Of a stretch of DNA of 64,000 nt, positions 1 to 11,100 are shown one piece after another. This stretch comes from Roseiarcus sp963741845. GTDB taxonomy: Bacteria > Pseudomonadota > Alphaproteobacteria > Rhizobiales > Beijerinckiaceae. Under the pieces are notes generated by a model, which was given only the letters and a program-made list of their open reading frames with translations, searched no databases and had not been told where the DNA came from. The position numbers and the translations under genes are program-made. The stretch's first letter is position 1. Each line of letters opens with the position of its first letter. The stretch lies in assembly GCA_963741845.1 (NCBI GenBank), contig CAVUJV010000024.1:372001-436000 (forward strand), written 5' to 3'.

Positions 1-60
1 CGGCTGTCCCGCGTTCGTCCGCCGCGGGGCAGTCCGAGAGGGACGTTCCTCCCCGTCCCG

Positions 61-86
61 CCCCTCCCCGCGCTCGCGGGGAGGGG
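61..86. repeat. GC-rich perfect hairpin (extragenic palindrome)
   Basis: Two 12-base arms (CCCCTCCCCGCG and its exact reverse complement) are separated by only CT. The hairpin sits about 135 bases before the first permease gene. There is no T-run after it, so it is more like a dispersed rhizobial extragenic palindrome than a classical terminator. It could still end transcription of, or stabilise the 3' end of, a gene left of the window. The rest of bases 1-222 shows no supportable gene. Confidence 0.6.
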
Positions 87-222
87 TTCCGGGGAGCCGC
101 GAAACGGACGGCAAGCGGGTTCGGCGCCGGCCGGCGCGCTTCAAGAATTGCATATCCGGAATTCGTCATCGGCGTCCGCCGCGCAACCGCGAACGATTGG
201 CGGCCTGAGGGAGGATAGGAGC

Positions 223-1095
223 ATGGCGACTCAAGAAACCGCCGCCGCGGGCCGCGTTCTCGTCGCGCCATCGGTCATCCTGCTCTTTCTCTGGATGATC
301 GTCCCGCTGGTGATGACGCTCTATTTCTCGACGCTGCGTTACAGCCTGCTCGATCCGGACAGCACCGGCTTCATCGGGCTTCAGAATTACACGGCGTTCC
401 TCAGCGATCCGAATTTCCTGACGGCTCTCTGGAATACGCTGGTGCTCGTCGTCGCGGTGCTCGTCATCAGCGTCTGCGGCGGAATCCTGGTCGCGCTGCT
501 GATGGACCAGCCGGTCTTCGGGCAAAACATCATCCGACTCATGGTGATCGCGCCTTTCTTCGTCATGCCGACGGTGAGCGCGCTCGTCTGGAAGAACCTC
601 CTGATGAACCCCAATTCCGGCCTCTTCGCCTGGATCGCGAAGTCGCTCGGCTTTCAGCCGATCGTCTGGTTCACCAACTGGCCGATGCTGTCGGTGATCC
701 TGATCGTCTCGTGGGAGTGGCTGCCCTTCGCCGCGCTCATCCTGCTCACCGCGCTGCAGTCGCTCGACGAAGAGCAGAAGGAAGCCGCTTCTCTCGACGG
801 CGCCGGCGCCTTCTCCTTCTTCTTCTATATCGTCCTGCCGCACATCGCGCGCGCGATCACGGTCGTCATCCTGATCGAGACGATCTTCCTGCTGAGCATT
901 TTCGCGGAGATCTACGTCACGACCTCCGGCGGGCCGGGCGTCGCGACGACCAACATTCCCTTCCTCGTCTACAAGCAGGCGCTGCTGAACTTCGACGTCG
1001 GCGGGGCGTCGGCAGGCGGCATTGTCGCGGTCGTTCTCGCCAATATCGTCGCCATCTTCCTGATGCGCATGGTCGGCAAGAACCTGGAGGGCTGA
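223..1095 (+). CDS. smoF: Polyol ABC transporter permease, SmoF/MalF type
   Basis: The 290-residue inner-membrane protein is one of two permeases of a CUT1-family sugar/polyol importer. It has about six hydrophobic segments and the EAA loop that contacts the ATPase (EAASLDGAG, from about residue 187). The ATG at 223 was chosen because GGAGGATAGGAGC precedes it and the protein then begins with MATQETAAAG just before the first membrane segment; a TTG 75 bases upstream would add a polar, Ser-rich leader. The stop is 4 bases before the second permease. The following ATPase and mannitol dehydrogenase point to mannitol, sorbitol or arabitol as substrate. The periplasmic binding protein (SmoE type) is not in the window and is expected just upstream. 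Confidence 0.9.
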   Translation: MATQETAAAGRVLVAPSVILLFLWMIVPLVMTLYFSTLRYSLLDPDSTGFIGLQNYTAFLSDPNFLTALWNTLVLVVAVLVISVCGGILVALLMDQPVFGQNIIRLMVIAPFFVMPTVSALVWKNLLMNPNSGLFAWIAKSLGFQPIVWFTNWPMLSVILIVSWEWLPFAALILLTALQSLDEEQKEAASLDGAGAFSFFFYIVLPHIARAITVVILIETIFLLSIFAEIYVTTSGGPGVATTNIPFLVYKQALLNFDVGGASAGGIVAVVLANIVAIFLMRMVGKNLEG

Positions 1096-1099
1096 TCCC

Positions 1100-1930
1100 A
1101 TGGCTATGCAAAAGTCGGTCGGCAGCCGCATCGGCGTCACGATCCTGGCGTGGGTCGTCGCCTTCCTGATCTTCTTCCCGATCCTCTGGACCGTCATTAC
1201 GAGCTTCAAGAGCGAGCTCGACGCCATCGCGATGCCGCCGAAGTTCTTGTCCTTCCACTGGACGCTCGAAAACTACGCCGAGGTGCAGGAACGCTCGAAC
1301 TACCTCAAGTTCGCGATGAACTCGATCATCCTCTCGGTCGGCGCCAATGTCGTCGGTCTCATCATCTCGGTTCCGGCGGCGTGGGCGATGGCTTTCGCGC
1401 CCGGCAAACGCACCAAAGACCTTCTCATGTGGATGCTCTCGACCAAGATGATGCCGGCGGTCGGCGTGCTGGTGCCGATCTATCTCATCTTCAGGGACCT
1501 CGGGCTGCTCGACAGTCTGTGGGGCATCGGCTTCGTGCTGATGATGCTGAACCTGCCGATCCTCATCTGGATGCTCTACACCTACTTCAAGGAGATCCCG
1601 GTCGATATCCTCGAGGCCGCGCGCATGGACGGCGCCTCCCTCCTCAACGAGATCATCTATGTGCTGACGCCGATGGCGGTGCCCGGCATCGCCTCCACCA
1701 TGCTGCTCGCAATCATCCTGTCGTGGAACGAAGCCTTCTGGACGCTCAATCTCGCGACCTCGAACGCCGCGCCGCTCACCGCCTTCATCGCCTCCTATTC
1801 GGCGCCTGAAGGCTTCTTCTGGGCGAAGCTTTCGGCGGCCTCCACGCTCGCGATCGCGCCGATCCTCGTCCTTGGCTGGTTCTCGCAGAAGCAGCTCGTC
1901 CGCGGCCTGACGTTCGGCGCCGTGAAATAA
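1100..1930 (+). CDS. smoG: Polyol ABC transporter permease, SmoG/MalG type
   Basis: This 276-residue protein is the second permease of the importer. It opens with a hydrophobic segment (VTILAWVVAFLIFFPILW), followed by the periplasmic stretch typical of MalG-like subunits. The EAA loop EAARMDGAS begins near residue 172 and is followed by the L-P-G-type end of the motif (MAVPGIAST). Length and order (permease, permease, ATPase) match SmoFGK/MtlFGK clusters. It is followed 20 bases later by the ATPase gene with a good ribosome site (AAAGGGAGAAACCCCC). Confidence 0.9.
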   Translation: MAMQKSVGSRIGVTILAWVVAFLIFFPILWTVITSFKSELDAIAMPPKFLSFHWTLENYAEVQERSNYLKFAMNSIILSVGANVVGLIISVPAAWAMAFAPGKRTKDLLMWMLSTKMMPAVGVLVPIYLIFRDLGLLDSLWGIGFVLMMLNLPILIWMLYTYFKEIPVDILEAARMDGASLLNEIIYVLTPMAVPGIASTMLLAIILSWNEAFWTLNLATSNAAPLTAFIASYSAPEGFFWAKLSAASTLAIAPILVLGWFSQKQLVRGLTFGAVK

Positions 1931-1950
1931 GGCCAAAGGGAGAAACCCCC

Positions 1951-2953
<1,003 letters not shown>

Positions 2954-2980
2954 GGCAGGCCGGGGGGCGCAACGCGATCA

Positions 2981-4471
2981 ATGGGCAGACCGATGAGCGT
3001 GAAACTCAATCTTGCGAATCTGAAGTTCCTGCCGAAGGGGGTCGCAGCGCCGAAATATCAGCGCTCCGATCTCCGCCCGGGCATCTTCCATATCGGCGTT
3101 GGAAACTTTCACCGCGCGCATCAGGCGGTCTATCTCGACGACCTCTTCAACGCGGGCCGCGATCACGATTGGGCGCTGATCGGGGCGGGCGTTCGCGAGC
3201 CCGACATCGCGATGCGCGAGAAGCTCGACCAGCAGGACTGGCTGACCACCGTCGTCGAACAGGAGGCCGGCCAGAGCGCGGCGCATGTGACGGGCGCGAT
3301 GATCGGCTTCGTGAAGCCCTTCGACGTCGCCGCCAATCTCGCCGCGCTGACGGACCCGAAAATTCGCATCGTCTCGCTGACCGTCACCGAGGGCGGCTAT
3401 TACGTTTCGCCCGCGACGCAACATTTCGATCCCGAGCATCCCGACATCGTCGCCGACGCGAGAAATCCGGACGCGCCGAAGACCGCCTTCGGCCTGATCG
3501 TCGCCGGCCTGAAAAAGCGCCGCGCTGCGGGGCTCGCGCCCTATACGGTGATGTCCTGCGACAACCTCCCCGGCAACGGCCATGTGACCGAGAACGCGGT
3601 CGCGGGCCTCGCCGAGCTTTCCGACCCCGAGCTTGCGCGCTGGATTCGCGCCAATGTCGCGTTTCCGAACGCGATGGTCGACCGCATCACGCCGGCGACG
3701 ACCGACCGCGAGCGTTCGATCCTCAAGGATGAGTGGGGCGTCGAGGACGCTTGGCCGGTCTTCTGCGAAGAGTTCCGCCAATGGGTGGTGGAGGATCATT
3801 TTCCCGCCGGCCGTCCCGCGCTCGATGAGGTCGGCGTCACGTTCACCACTGACGTCGCGCCCTACGAATTGATGAAGATCCGCATCCTCAATGGCGGACA
3901 TGCCGCGATCGCCTATCCGGCGGGCTTGCTCGACATCCATTTCGTGCACGAAGGGATGGAGGATCGTCAGATCGCGGAATTCCTCGAGACGCTGACCAGG
4001 CGTGAGATCATCCCGGTCGTGCCGCCGCCGCCCAAGGTCGATCTCGAGGCCTATCGCAAGAAGGTGGCCGAGCGCTTCGCCAATCCGAAGATCGGCGACA
4101 CGATCGCGCGGCTCTGTCTCGACGGATCAAACCGCCAGCCGAAATTCGTCCTGCCGACCGCGCGCGACCGCCTGAAGGCGGGCGCGAGCGTCAGGGGCCT
4201 CGCCCTCGTCTCGGCGATGTGGTGTCGCTATTGCTACGGCGAGTCGGAAAGCGGCAAGCCCATTCCGCCGAACGACCCGAACTGGGACCGCCTGCAGGCC
4301 GCGGCGAGGCCAGCGCGCCACGACCCCAGGGCCTGGCTCGCCATGACCGACATCTTCGGAGACCTCTCGTCCAATCCGGGCTATGTCGAGGCGTTCTCCT
4401 CCGCGCTCGCGTCGCTCTGGTCAAAGGGCGTCCGCACGACGCTCGCCGATTATCTCGGCGCCAAAGGCTAA
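2981..4471 (+). CDS. mtlK: Mannitol 2-dehydrogenase (long-chain polyol dehydrogenase)
   Basis: The enzyme oxidises D-mannitol to D-fructose with NAD+; family members also take arabitol or sorbitol. The 496-residue product matches the polyol-specific long-chain dehydrogenase family along its whole length: GVGNFHRAHQAVYLDD near the N-terminus, TVTEGGYY, MSCDNLPGNGHV, PNAMVDRITPAT, and the catalytic block MKIRILNGGHA. In that block the lysine is residue 295 if translation starts at the second ATG (2993), which fits the numbering known from Pseudomonas mannitol dehydrogenase; both starts are possible. The 28-base gap after the ATPase supports one operon. The frame is intact. Confidence 0.93.
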   Translation: MGRPMSVKLNLANLKFLPKGVAAPKYQRSDLRPGIFHIGVGNFHRAHQAVYLDDLFNAGRDHDWALIGAGVREPDIAMREKLDQQDWLTTVVEQEAGQSAAHVTGAMIGFVKPFDVAANLAALTDPKIRIVSLTVTEGGYYVSPATQHFDPEHPDIVADARNPDAPKTAFGLIVAGLKKRRAAGLAPYTVMSCDNLPGNGHVTENAVAGLAELSDPELARWIRANVAFPNAMVDRITPATTDRERSILKDEWGVEDAWPVFCEEFRQWVVEDHFPAGRPALDEVGVTFTTDVAPYELMKIRILNGGHAAIAYPAGLLDIHFVHEGMEDRQIAEFLETLTRREIIPVVPPPPKVDLEAYRKKVAERFANPKIGDTIARLCLDGSNRQPKFVLPTARDRLKAGASVRGLALVSAMWCRYCYGESESGKPIPPNDPNWDRLQAAARPARHDPRAWLAMTDIFGDLSSNPGYVEAFSSALASLWSKGVRTTLADYLGAKG

Positions 4472-4545
4472 GCCGAGCGCAGCGAGGGCGGAAAGAATGC
4501 GCCGCGGCAAGCGGCGCGGGGCAAGCGGACGGAAGACAAATCGCG

Positions 4546-5320
4546 ATGTATCTCGAACGGTTCAACTTGAAAGGCCGCGTGGCGGTCGTCACGGGCGGCG
4601 CGCGGGGAATCGGCTTCGCCTGTGTGGAAGCGCTCGCCGAAGCGGGCGCCCATGTCTATATCGCCGACATGGACATGAAGGTCGCGGGCGAGGCCCGCGA
4701 CGCGATAAAGGCCAAGGGCCATTCCGCCGACATCATCGAGATGGACGTGACGAAATCGGCCGAGGTGGACGCCTGCGCCGAGCGGATCATGGCGGAGAAG
4801 GGCCGCGTCGACGTGCTGGTCTGCAACGCCGGCATCGCGCGCTCCGAAGTTCCGGCGGAGGACGTGACGGACGAGCGCTGGCTCAACGTGCTCGACGTCA
4901 ATCTCAACGGCGCCTTCTGGTGCTGCCGCGCTTTCGGCCGGCCGATGCTGGCCGCGGGTCGCGGCTCGATCGTAACCATTGGCTCAATGTCGGGCTTCAT
5001 CGTCAACAAGCCGCAGGCGCAGGCCTATTACAACGCCTCGAAGGCCGGGCGTGCATCACCTGACGAAGTCGCTGGCGGCCGAATGGGGCGCGCGCGGCGT
5101 GCGCGTCAATTCCGTCGCGCCGACCTACATCAACACGCCAATGACCGCCTTCGCGAAGAGCAACAAGGCGATGTTCGACACCTGGATGGAGATGACGCCG
5201 ATGGGGCGGCTCGGCGAGCCGGACGAGATCGCTTCCGTCGTTCTCTTCCTTGCCTCCGACGCTTCGAGCCTGCTGACGGGCTCGATCGTGGTCGCGGACG
5301 GCGGCTATACGTGCTGGTGA
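4546..5320 (+). CDS. SDR-family polyol (sorbitol/arabitol/xylitol-type) dehydrogenase (one frameshift)
   Basis: This is a classical short-chain dehydrogenase. The nucleotide-binding motif TGGARGIG lies at residues 16-23, the structural CNAGIA near 90, and the active-site Tyr-Lys in QAYYNASKAG; the C-terminal DGGY is typical. An extra G in GGG at 5047-5049 breaks the frame inside the active-site helix. Removing it gives ASKAGVHHLTKSLAAEWGAR and an uninterrupted 257-residue protein. Its place behind the mannitol dehydrogenase and the polyol transporter suggests NAD-dependent oxidation of a second polyol. Exact substrate cannot be read from the sequence. Confidence 0.82.
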
Positions 5321-5338
5321 CGGAGCGAGGAGTTCAGC

Positions 5339-6127
5339 GTGGATCTCGGATTGAAGGGTAAGGTCGCCGTCATCACCGGCGGCAGCGTCGGCATCGGGCT
5401 CGCGATTGCGGAAGGGCTCGCCGCCGAGGGCGTCGATGTCGTGCTCGCCGCGCGCGGCGCGGAGCGCGTCACGCAGGAGGCCGAGCGCGTCGCGAAGGCT
5501 CATGGCGTTCGCGCGCTGGGCGTCGCCTGCGACGTCGGGACGGCCGAAGGCGCCGACGCCCTGATCGCCGCGACGAAGGATTTTGGCGGCGCCGACATCC
5601 TCATCAACAACGCCGGCACCGGCTCCAACGAGACGGTGATGGAGGCGCCGGACGCGAAGTGGCAGTCCTACTGGGACCTGCATGTGATGGCCGCGGTCCG
5701 TCTGGCGCGCGGTCTCGCGCCGCTGATGAAAGCGCGCGGCGGCGGCGTCATCCTGCACAACGCCTCGATCTGCGCGACCCAGCCACTGTGGTACGAGCCG
5801 ATCTACAACGTCACCAAGGCCGCGCTGATGATGTTCTCGAAGTGCCTCGCGACCGAACTCATCGGGGACAACATCCGCGTCAATTGCGTGAACCCGGGCC
5901 TCATCCTCACGCCGGACTGGATCAAGACCGCAAAGCAGCTCACTGCCGACAAAGGCGGCGACTGGCAGGGCTATCTCGACGGCGTTGCGCGCGAATTCGC
6001 GCCGATCAAGCGCTTCGGGAGCCCGGAGGAACTCGCGAATTTCTTCGTGTTCCTCTGCTCGGAGCGCGCGACCTATTCGGTCGGCTCGACCTATTTCGTC
6101 GATGGCGGCATGCTGCGGACGGTTTGA
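5339..6127 (+). CDS. SDR-family oxidoreductase at the end of the polyol operon
   Basis: This 262-residue classical SDR has TGGSVGIG at residues 13-20, INNAGTG near 90, serine in HNASICATQ, and the Tyr-xxx-Lys pair in PIYNVTKAALM. The C-terminus YFVDGGMLRTV is typical. The start is GTG at 5339, preceded by GCGAGGAG seven bases upstream; no better ATG exists. It follows the previous dehydrogenase by 18 bases and should be cotranscribed. The QPLWYEP stretch between serine and tyrosine is unusual for sorbitol dehydrogenases, so a different substrate (hydroxy acid or 3-oxoacyl compound) is possible. Confidence 0.8.
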   Translation: MDLGLKGKVAVITGGSVGIGLAIAEGLAAEGVDVVLAARGAERVTQEAERVAKAHGVRALGVACDVGTAEGADALIAATKDFGGADILINNAGTGSNETVMEAPDAKWQSYWDLHVMAAVRLARGLAPLMKARGGGVILHNASICATQPLWYEPIYNVTKAALMMFSKCLATELIGDNIRVNCVNPGLILTPDWIKTAKQLTADKGGDWQGYLDGVAREFAPIKRFGSPEELANFFVFLCSERATYSVGSTYFVDGGMLRTV

Positions 6128-6170
6128 CGCGACGCGCGTACCGTCGCCGCGCCGGTCCTGCGGGCTTCGC

Positions 6171-6768
6171 TTACTGCGACGCGAGCGCTGCGAGGCGCTC
6201 GCGGGCGCCGCCAACGCCGGCCGAGAGCGCGCGAGAATAGTAGTTGCGGGCGGTGGCCTCGTCGCCCTTTGATGCCGACCGAGCCGAGGCGGACCAGCGT
6301 CGTCGGATCGTAGGTGTCGCCGAGCGCCATCAAGGCCCGCGCGTCGCCCGATTCCGCCGCTCTCTGGAGATAGGCGCGGGCGGTCGCGATGTCGCCTTCC
6401 GCCAGGGCGATCAACCCTTCGGCGCAGAGGCGCTTCGCGTCCTTGATCGGAATCGAGAGCGACAGGATCGGGGCGGTCTCCTGCGACGGGCCACGGAGCG
6501 CGGTGGCCAGCTTGTTGAGCGCCTCTTTCGCGATCGGCCGGGCCGCGATGGTCTGCGGCTTCTGGACAGGCGGGGGCGCGGCGACGAAGACGGGTTGCTC
6601 GACCGCTGCTTTCGCTATCGTCGCAGAGGGCTCGATATGCGGCCAGAAGGCGATGACCAGGATCGCCGCGCAAAGCGCAGCGGCGAATCCTGCGACGGCT
6701 TTCCAAAGGAAGGGCAGGGCGGGATCCTCCTTACTGAACCTGGCCGCGCCAGCGCGTGAGGTCGTCAT
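6171..6768 (-). CDS. Membrane-anchored Sel1-like repeat protein (frameshift near C-terminus)
   Basis: The protein begins with a short basic, polar cytoplasmic stretch and one transmembrane helix (LWKAVAGFAAALCAAILVIAF). A Pro/Ala linker follows, then helical pairs of Sel1/TPR type (ARAYLQRAAESGDARALMALG). An extra base in the C-run at 6265-6267 breaks the second half. The corrected frame reads GIKGDEATARNYYSRALSAG and ends LAALASQ, about 198 residues. Such tails occur in anchored scaffold proteins of rhizobia. The start overlaps the end of the upstream receptor-like gene by 38 bases, so the two are probably one unit. Function unknown; a partner of the TAXI-like protein is an inference. Confidence 0.65.
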
Positions 6769-8020
6769 AGAGCCGGTCCGAATCTTCGGCCCTTGGTCCT
6801 CCCGCCACTGCCGCCGCCGTCTTGGCCGTCGCCCGGAAGGTGTCGAGGGAGGCGTCGGCGGTCGTCTTGCGTTCGTCCAGCCAACCTTGAACGGCTGCGA
6901 TCCGCGGCCAGGCGTTATCGAGAAGGGAGGCTTCGGCCGCCAGATTGACATCGCGCCAATGCGGGTTGCGATTGTCGGTGAGAAACGCGTCGTAATTCGT
7001 CACGAAGGTCTGCGCCACGCGGCCGATCGCCTCGGCGCGCGGAGAGCCGGGCGCCGCGTCGACAGCGATGAGCGCCATCGGTTCGGCCACTGTTTCGACG
7101 GTGTTGTTGGCGGGCACGAGGTTCGGCCGCTCGTTCGCGGCCACGCGCGCGGGCGCGTAGACCTGGTCGAGAACGTTCGACCAGGGGATGGGGACGACGT
7201 GGAACCGTCCGTCGGTTCCGAAATCGTCCAGCGCGCGGGCCTCCTTTGCGCCCAATACGACGATCGCGCCTCGCTTGCCGGCGGCCAGTTGCTCAAGTCC
7301 TTCCGTCAGCGGCTCGTAAGCCGGGCTCACCTTCACGCCGAGGCGCGAGAAGAGCAGGCGGGCGCTGTTCGCGGTGGCGCCGTCAGGGTCGCCGAAGCTG
7401 ACCGACTGTCCGTCGAGATCCGACAGGGACTTCACGCTCGCGGGCGCGATGACTTCCAGCGTCTCGAGCGCCAGGAGAGCGACGATCGGATCGCGCGCAA
7501 CCCAGTTCTTGTCGTCTTTGGCGGCCACGATCGCGGTGTCGAGCGGAACGATGGCGAAGTCCGCCATACCGGTCCTCAGGACCTTGGCGACGCCATTGGG
7601 GGAGGTGGAGCCGACGATGGCGCGGCCCGGCGAACCCTTTTCCGCGAGAACCGAGGCGAAGTCCCGGGCCATGCTGCTGGCGATCAGGTCGCCGGGATCG
7701 GCAAGGATTGCGAAGCTCTTGAGCGGCTGGGATTGTGGCGCAGGGTTGGCGGCGGCAAGGGGGGATTGCGGCGCGGGTTTCTGAGGCGCAACCGGCTTTG
7801 CACGCGCGGTGGCGACTCGGGACCGCGACGACCCTCCGCGACACCCGCCATGCCAGAGCACACGTTTGCCGTTCTTGTAGACAGGATGGTTGTAACGGAC
7901 CATGCCGCAAGATGCAGCGTCCGCGCCATCCGTCTGCATCGCATAGAATATTCCGGTCGTCAGCGCAGTTGCTACGCAGGCGCGCAGCAACTGTCCGCCT
8001 TTCCGCCGTATGCGTTTCAA
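6731..8020 (-). CDS. TAXI-family (TRAP-type) solute receptor-like protein, orphan
   Basis: This 429-residue exported protein has an N-terminal hydrophobic segment (LLRACVATALTTGIFYA) and a small cysteine-containing region (SCGMVRYNHP...HGGC). A Pro/Ala/Gln linker follows, then a periplasmic-binding fold: SFAILADPGDLIASSMARDF, DFAIVPLDTA, DLDGQSVSFGDPDGATANSA and VVPIPWSN are typical of TRAP-associated extracytoplasmic immunogenic (TAXI) receptors. No TRAP membrane subunit lies nearby, so it may be a sensor-type receptor instead of a transporter part. The start is a TTG at 8020; an ATG 26 codons later would remove the export signal. Followed by the Sel1-like membrane protein with a 38-base overlap. 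Confidence 0.72.
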   Translation of the reverse strand: MKRIRRKGGQLLRACVATALTTGIFYAMQTDGADAASCGMVRYNHPVYKNGKRVLWHGGCRGGSSRSRVATARAKPVAPQKPAPQSPLAAANPAPQSQPLKSFAILADPGDLIASSMARDFASVLAEKGSPGRAIVGSTSPNGVAKVLRTGMADFAIVPLDTAIVAAKDDKNWVARDPIVALLALETLEVIAPASVKSLSDLDGQSVSFGDPDGATANSARLLFSRLGVKVSPAYEPLTEGLEQLAAGKRGAIVVLGAKEARALDDFGTDGRFHVVPIPWSNVLDQVYAPARVAANERPNLVPANNTVETVAEPMALIAVDAAPGSPRAEAIGRVAQTFVTNYDAFLTDNRNPHWRDVNLAAEASLLDNAWPRIAAVQGWLDERKTTADASLDTFRATAKTAAAVAGGPRAEDSDRLYDDLTRWRGQVQ

Positions 8021-8120
8021 TCCATCACACTCGTACTTTGGGCGCCCGCCCCAGCCGTTCCCTGATCATCGCAACCCGGAAAGTGCCTTTTAAATGCGAC
8101 CTCTTCATGGCGAGAAACAT

Positions 8121-8141
8121 TAGGTTAACCATAATAACCTA
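8121..8141. promoter_or_regulatory. Inverted repeat upstream of the TAXI-like gene
   Basis: TAGGTTA and TAACCTA form a perfect 7-base inverted repeat around a 7-base centre, in an AT-rich spot of a GC-rich genome. It lies about 100 bases before the TAXI-like gene and 20 bases after the addA stop. The low GC content argues against a strong terminator, and an operator is the better reading. No matching regulator gene is beside it. Confidence 0.35.
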
Positions 8142-8161
8142 GTTTAATTGCGTGAATTCCG

Positions 8162-11100
8162 TCACAAATCGGGGGGCGCAGGCGTGACATCTTCGAGCGC
8201 GGCGGCGAGTTCCGCGTCCGAAAGCGACCGGACGAAGGGGCCGTCCAGATAGACCAGCGCCGCCTGGATCGGTCTCTCGGGCAGGACCCCGGAAAGCGCC
8301 GTGCGGTAGAGCGCGAGTTGCGCGACATGAGCCGGCGAGGGCCTCTGTGGCTCCGCGCCGAGCTTGAAGTCGACGATGCAGGCCGCCTCGTCGGTCACGA
8401 CCATCCGGTCGAGGCGACCCGCGTAGGGCAAATCCGGGCGTCCGGGCCGCCGCAGCACGCCAGCGAGCGGGACTTCCGCGCGCGAGCCCGGCCCGAACAG
8501 CGTCTTGAGCTGCGGGGCTTCCAGAGTGCGAAGGATCTTCGCGAGCAGGGCCTCGCGCTCCTCCTTGTCGAAGCCGGCGCCCTCGAGGGCGAGCCAGGCT
8601 TCGCCCGCCGCGCGCCGCCGCGCCGGCTCGATCTCCGGCAGCGCCTGCAGGAGAGCATGAGCGAGGCGCCCGGCGCGGACCCTTTTCGGGTCGCCGGCCC
8701 GCGGGGCCGGGCCGGAGGGTTTGATTCGGGCGGTCGGCCCATCCTCCGGCGCGGCCGCAGTCAGCCAGTCCGGAATCGGCTCGGCTGCGGCGGCCTGCGA
8801 CGACTCGCCGGCCCCACCGCCGATGAGCCCCTGCCCAAGCCGAAGGATCGTCTCGCCGCCCCATGACGCGGGCGCCTTGGTCATCCTGTCGGCGAGCGCC
8901 CCGCTGACGAGATTGTGCCAGCAGTCCTTCGCCCGGCCTTTCTGGGTCTCGTAGCCGGCGATGACGAGCCGCTCGGAGGCCCGGGTCATCGCGACGTAGA
9001 GGAGCCTTCGATGCTCGCCCGCATCCGCCTCGCGTCTCTGGCGGCGCACTTCGGCCAGAATCTCGCAGTCGTCCGCCGATTTGCGGCTCCAGGCGAAGAG
9101 CGGCGGCGCACCCGGACGGGCGGGCGGCAATGGGAAAAGCTGCGGGTCGTTCTGGCCGTTCGGCGCGCCGCAAGTGTCTGGCAGGAAGACGATCGGCGCT
9201 TCGAGCCCCTTGCTCGCATGGACGGTCAGGACCCTGACGCCCGCCGCTTCGTTCTCCATGTCCCGCTTGATCGGCTCGTCGTTCGCTTCGACCTCGGCGA
9301 GGAAGCGGACGAGCGAGGGCGCTTCGCCCCGCTCGTGCGTGAGGGCAAGGGCGAGGAACTCGTCGATCGGATCGGCCGCGTCGGGGCCAAGCCGCCCGAG
9401 AAGCGCCCGCCGTCCCCCATCCTGCCCGAGGAGCCGCGCGTAGAAATCGTAAGGCGCAAGGCTTCGCGCCCGCTCCCGCCAGAGCGCAAGCCGCGCCGCC
9501 GCGGCGCAGGCGGCGGGATCGGCCGATTCGCGCAGCGCTCGCCAGAGCGAGCCGGTCCGAGGGGCGGCGAGCGCGAAGAGCGCGTCTTCGTCGAGGCCGA
9601 TCAGCGGCGACTTCAGCACGCAGGCGAGCGCGAGGTCGTCGTCCGGGGTGAGCGCCGCCCGAGCGGCGGCGATCAGATCCATGACCGCGATATGTTCCTT
9701 GAGCTGAAGCCGGTCGGCGCCGGCGGCCTCGACGCCGCGGTCCTTCAGCGCCTTGATCATCGCGTCGAAAAAGGCGTTGCGCTGGCGCACGAGGATCATC
9801 ACGTCGCCGGGCCGGATCCGACGCGGCGCCCCGTCCTTCCCGACGACGCGCTCGCCGGAATCGGGCGCAAGCCAGCGCTTGAGCGTATCGGCGATTCGCC
9901 CGGCGAGCAGCGCGGCCGGATCGTTGCGCGCGAGAACGTCGAGCGGCATGCGCCAGTCGTCCGGGTCCGCCGCTTTGGCCGCCGGGATCGGGAGGCCAGA
10001 GTTCCACCATCCCCTCAAGCTCGCCGCGCACCGCCTGATGGCTCGGCGGCGGCTCGCCCGGCGCAGCGACGCCGGCCCAGACGACGGGCGAAGCAAAGAC
10101 GCAGTCCACCGCGTCGAGAATCACCTGCGCCGAGCGGAACGAGAAATGGAGTTCGACCGGCCGGAAGGCGAGTTCCGCCTCGCGGTGGCGCTGCTCGAAG
10201 AAGCGTCGCATTTCCGCGAATTTCTGCGGCGCCGCGCCCTGGAACGAGAAAATCGACTGCTTCTCGTCGCCGACCGCGAAGACGGTCCGGATTCCCCGCC
10301 GCGCGCTCGCTCCGGAGAAAAGCTCGGCCGTGAGAGCCGTCACGATGGCCCATTGCTCGGGCGAAGTGTCCTGCGCTTCGTCGATGAGCAGGTGGTCGAG
10401 CGCGTAATCGAGCTTGTGCATGATCCAGGCGGCGCTCGAACGCGTGACGAGTTTCAGCGCGCGCGCTGTCTGGTCGGCGAAATCGAGGACGCCGCGCTCG
10501 GCCTTGGCCTCGGCGAAAGCGGCGAGCGCTCGCCGCGCGATCCCAAACAGCGCCTCGCTGCGCTCGAGCGTGCGGGCGGCGCGCCACTTGTCGCGCAGCG
10601 TTTCGAGGCGCGCCTGCTCGCGCTGGAGGTCGGATTCGAGATCAGGGCGCCTTTCGAGTTGCTTCGTCGTGATGCGGCCGCTTCTACCGCGCGGCTCGCC
10701 GACGCCCGGTGCTCCGTTCTTCTGCTTGAAGAACGCATCGAGCAGCGCTTCGATGCGCGTCTCGGTATCGCTCGTTGCATCGACGGCTCGCAACCGGTCT
10801 GCGAAATCCCTATCCGTGCTGCTTCCTTCGTCGAGCCCCTGCGCCCAGGTCTGCCGGCGCTTTCGCCCGATGTCGCCGCCGAGCATTTCGGCTTCGATCC
10901 GCGCGGTCGTGTCGTCCGGCGCGAGGCCGAGGGCGTCCCTCAGGGCCGCGCCGTAAGCGCCCGCGTCCCGGAACGCCTCGAACGTCTCGGCGAAACCCTG
11001 CGCTTCGGCGAGCACCGTCGGAAAGCGGAAGGCGCCCGCCTCGCGCGCCGCCAGTTCGAGCGCGCGCGCCTGCGGCGTTTGAAGCGGAACGCCATCGACG

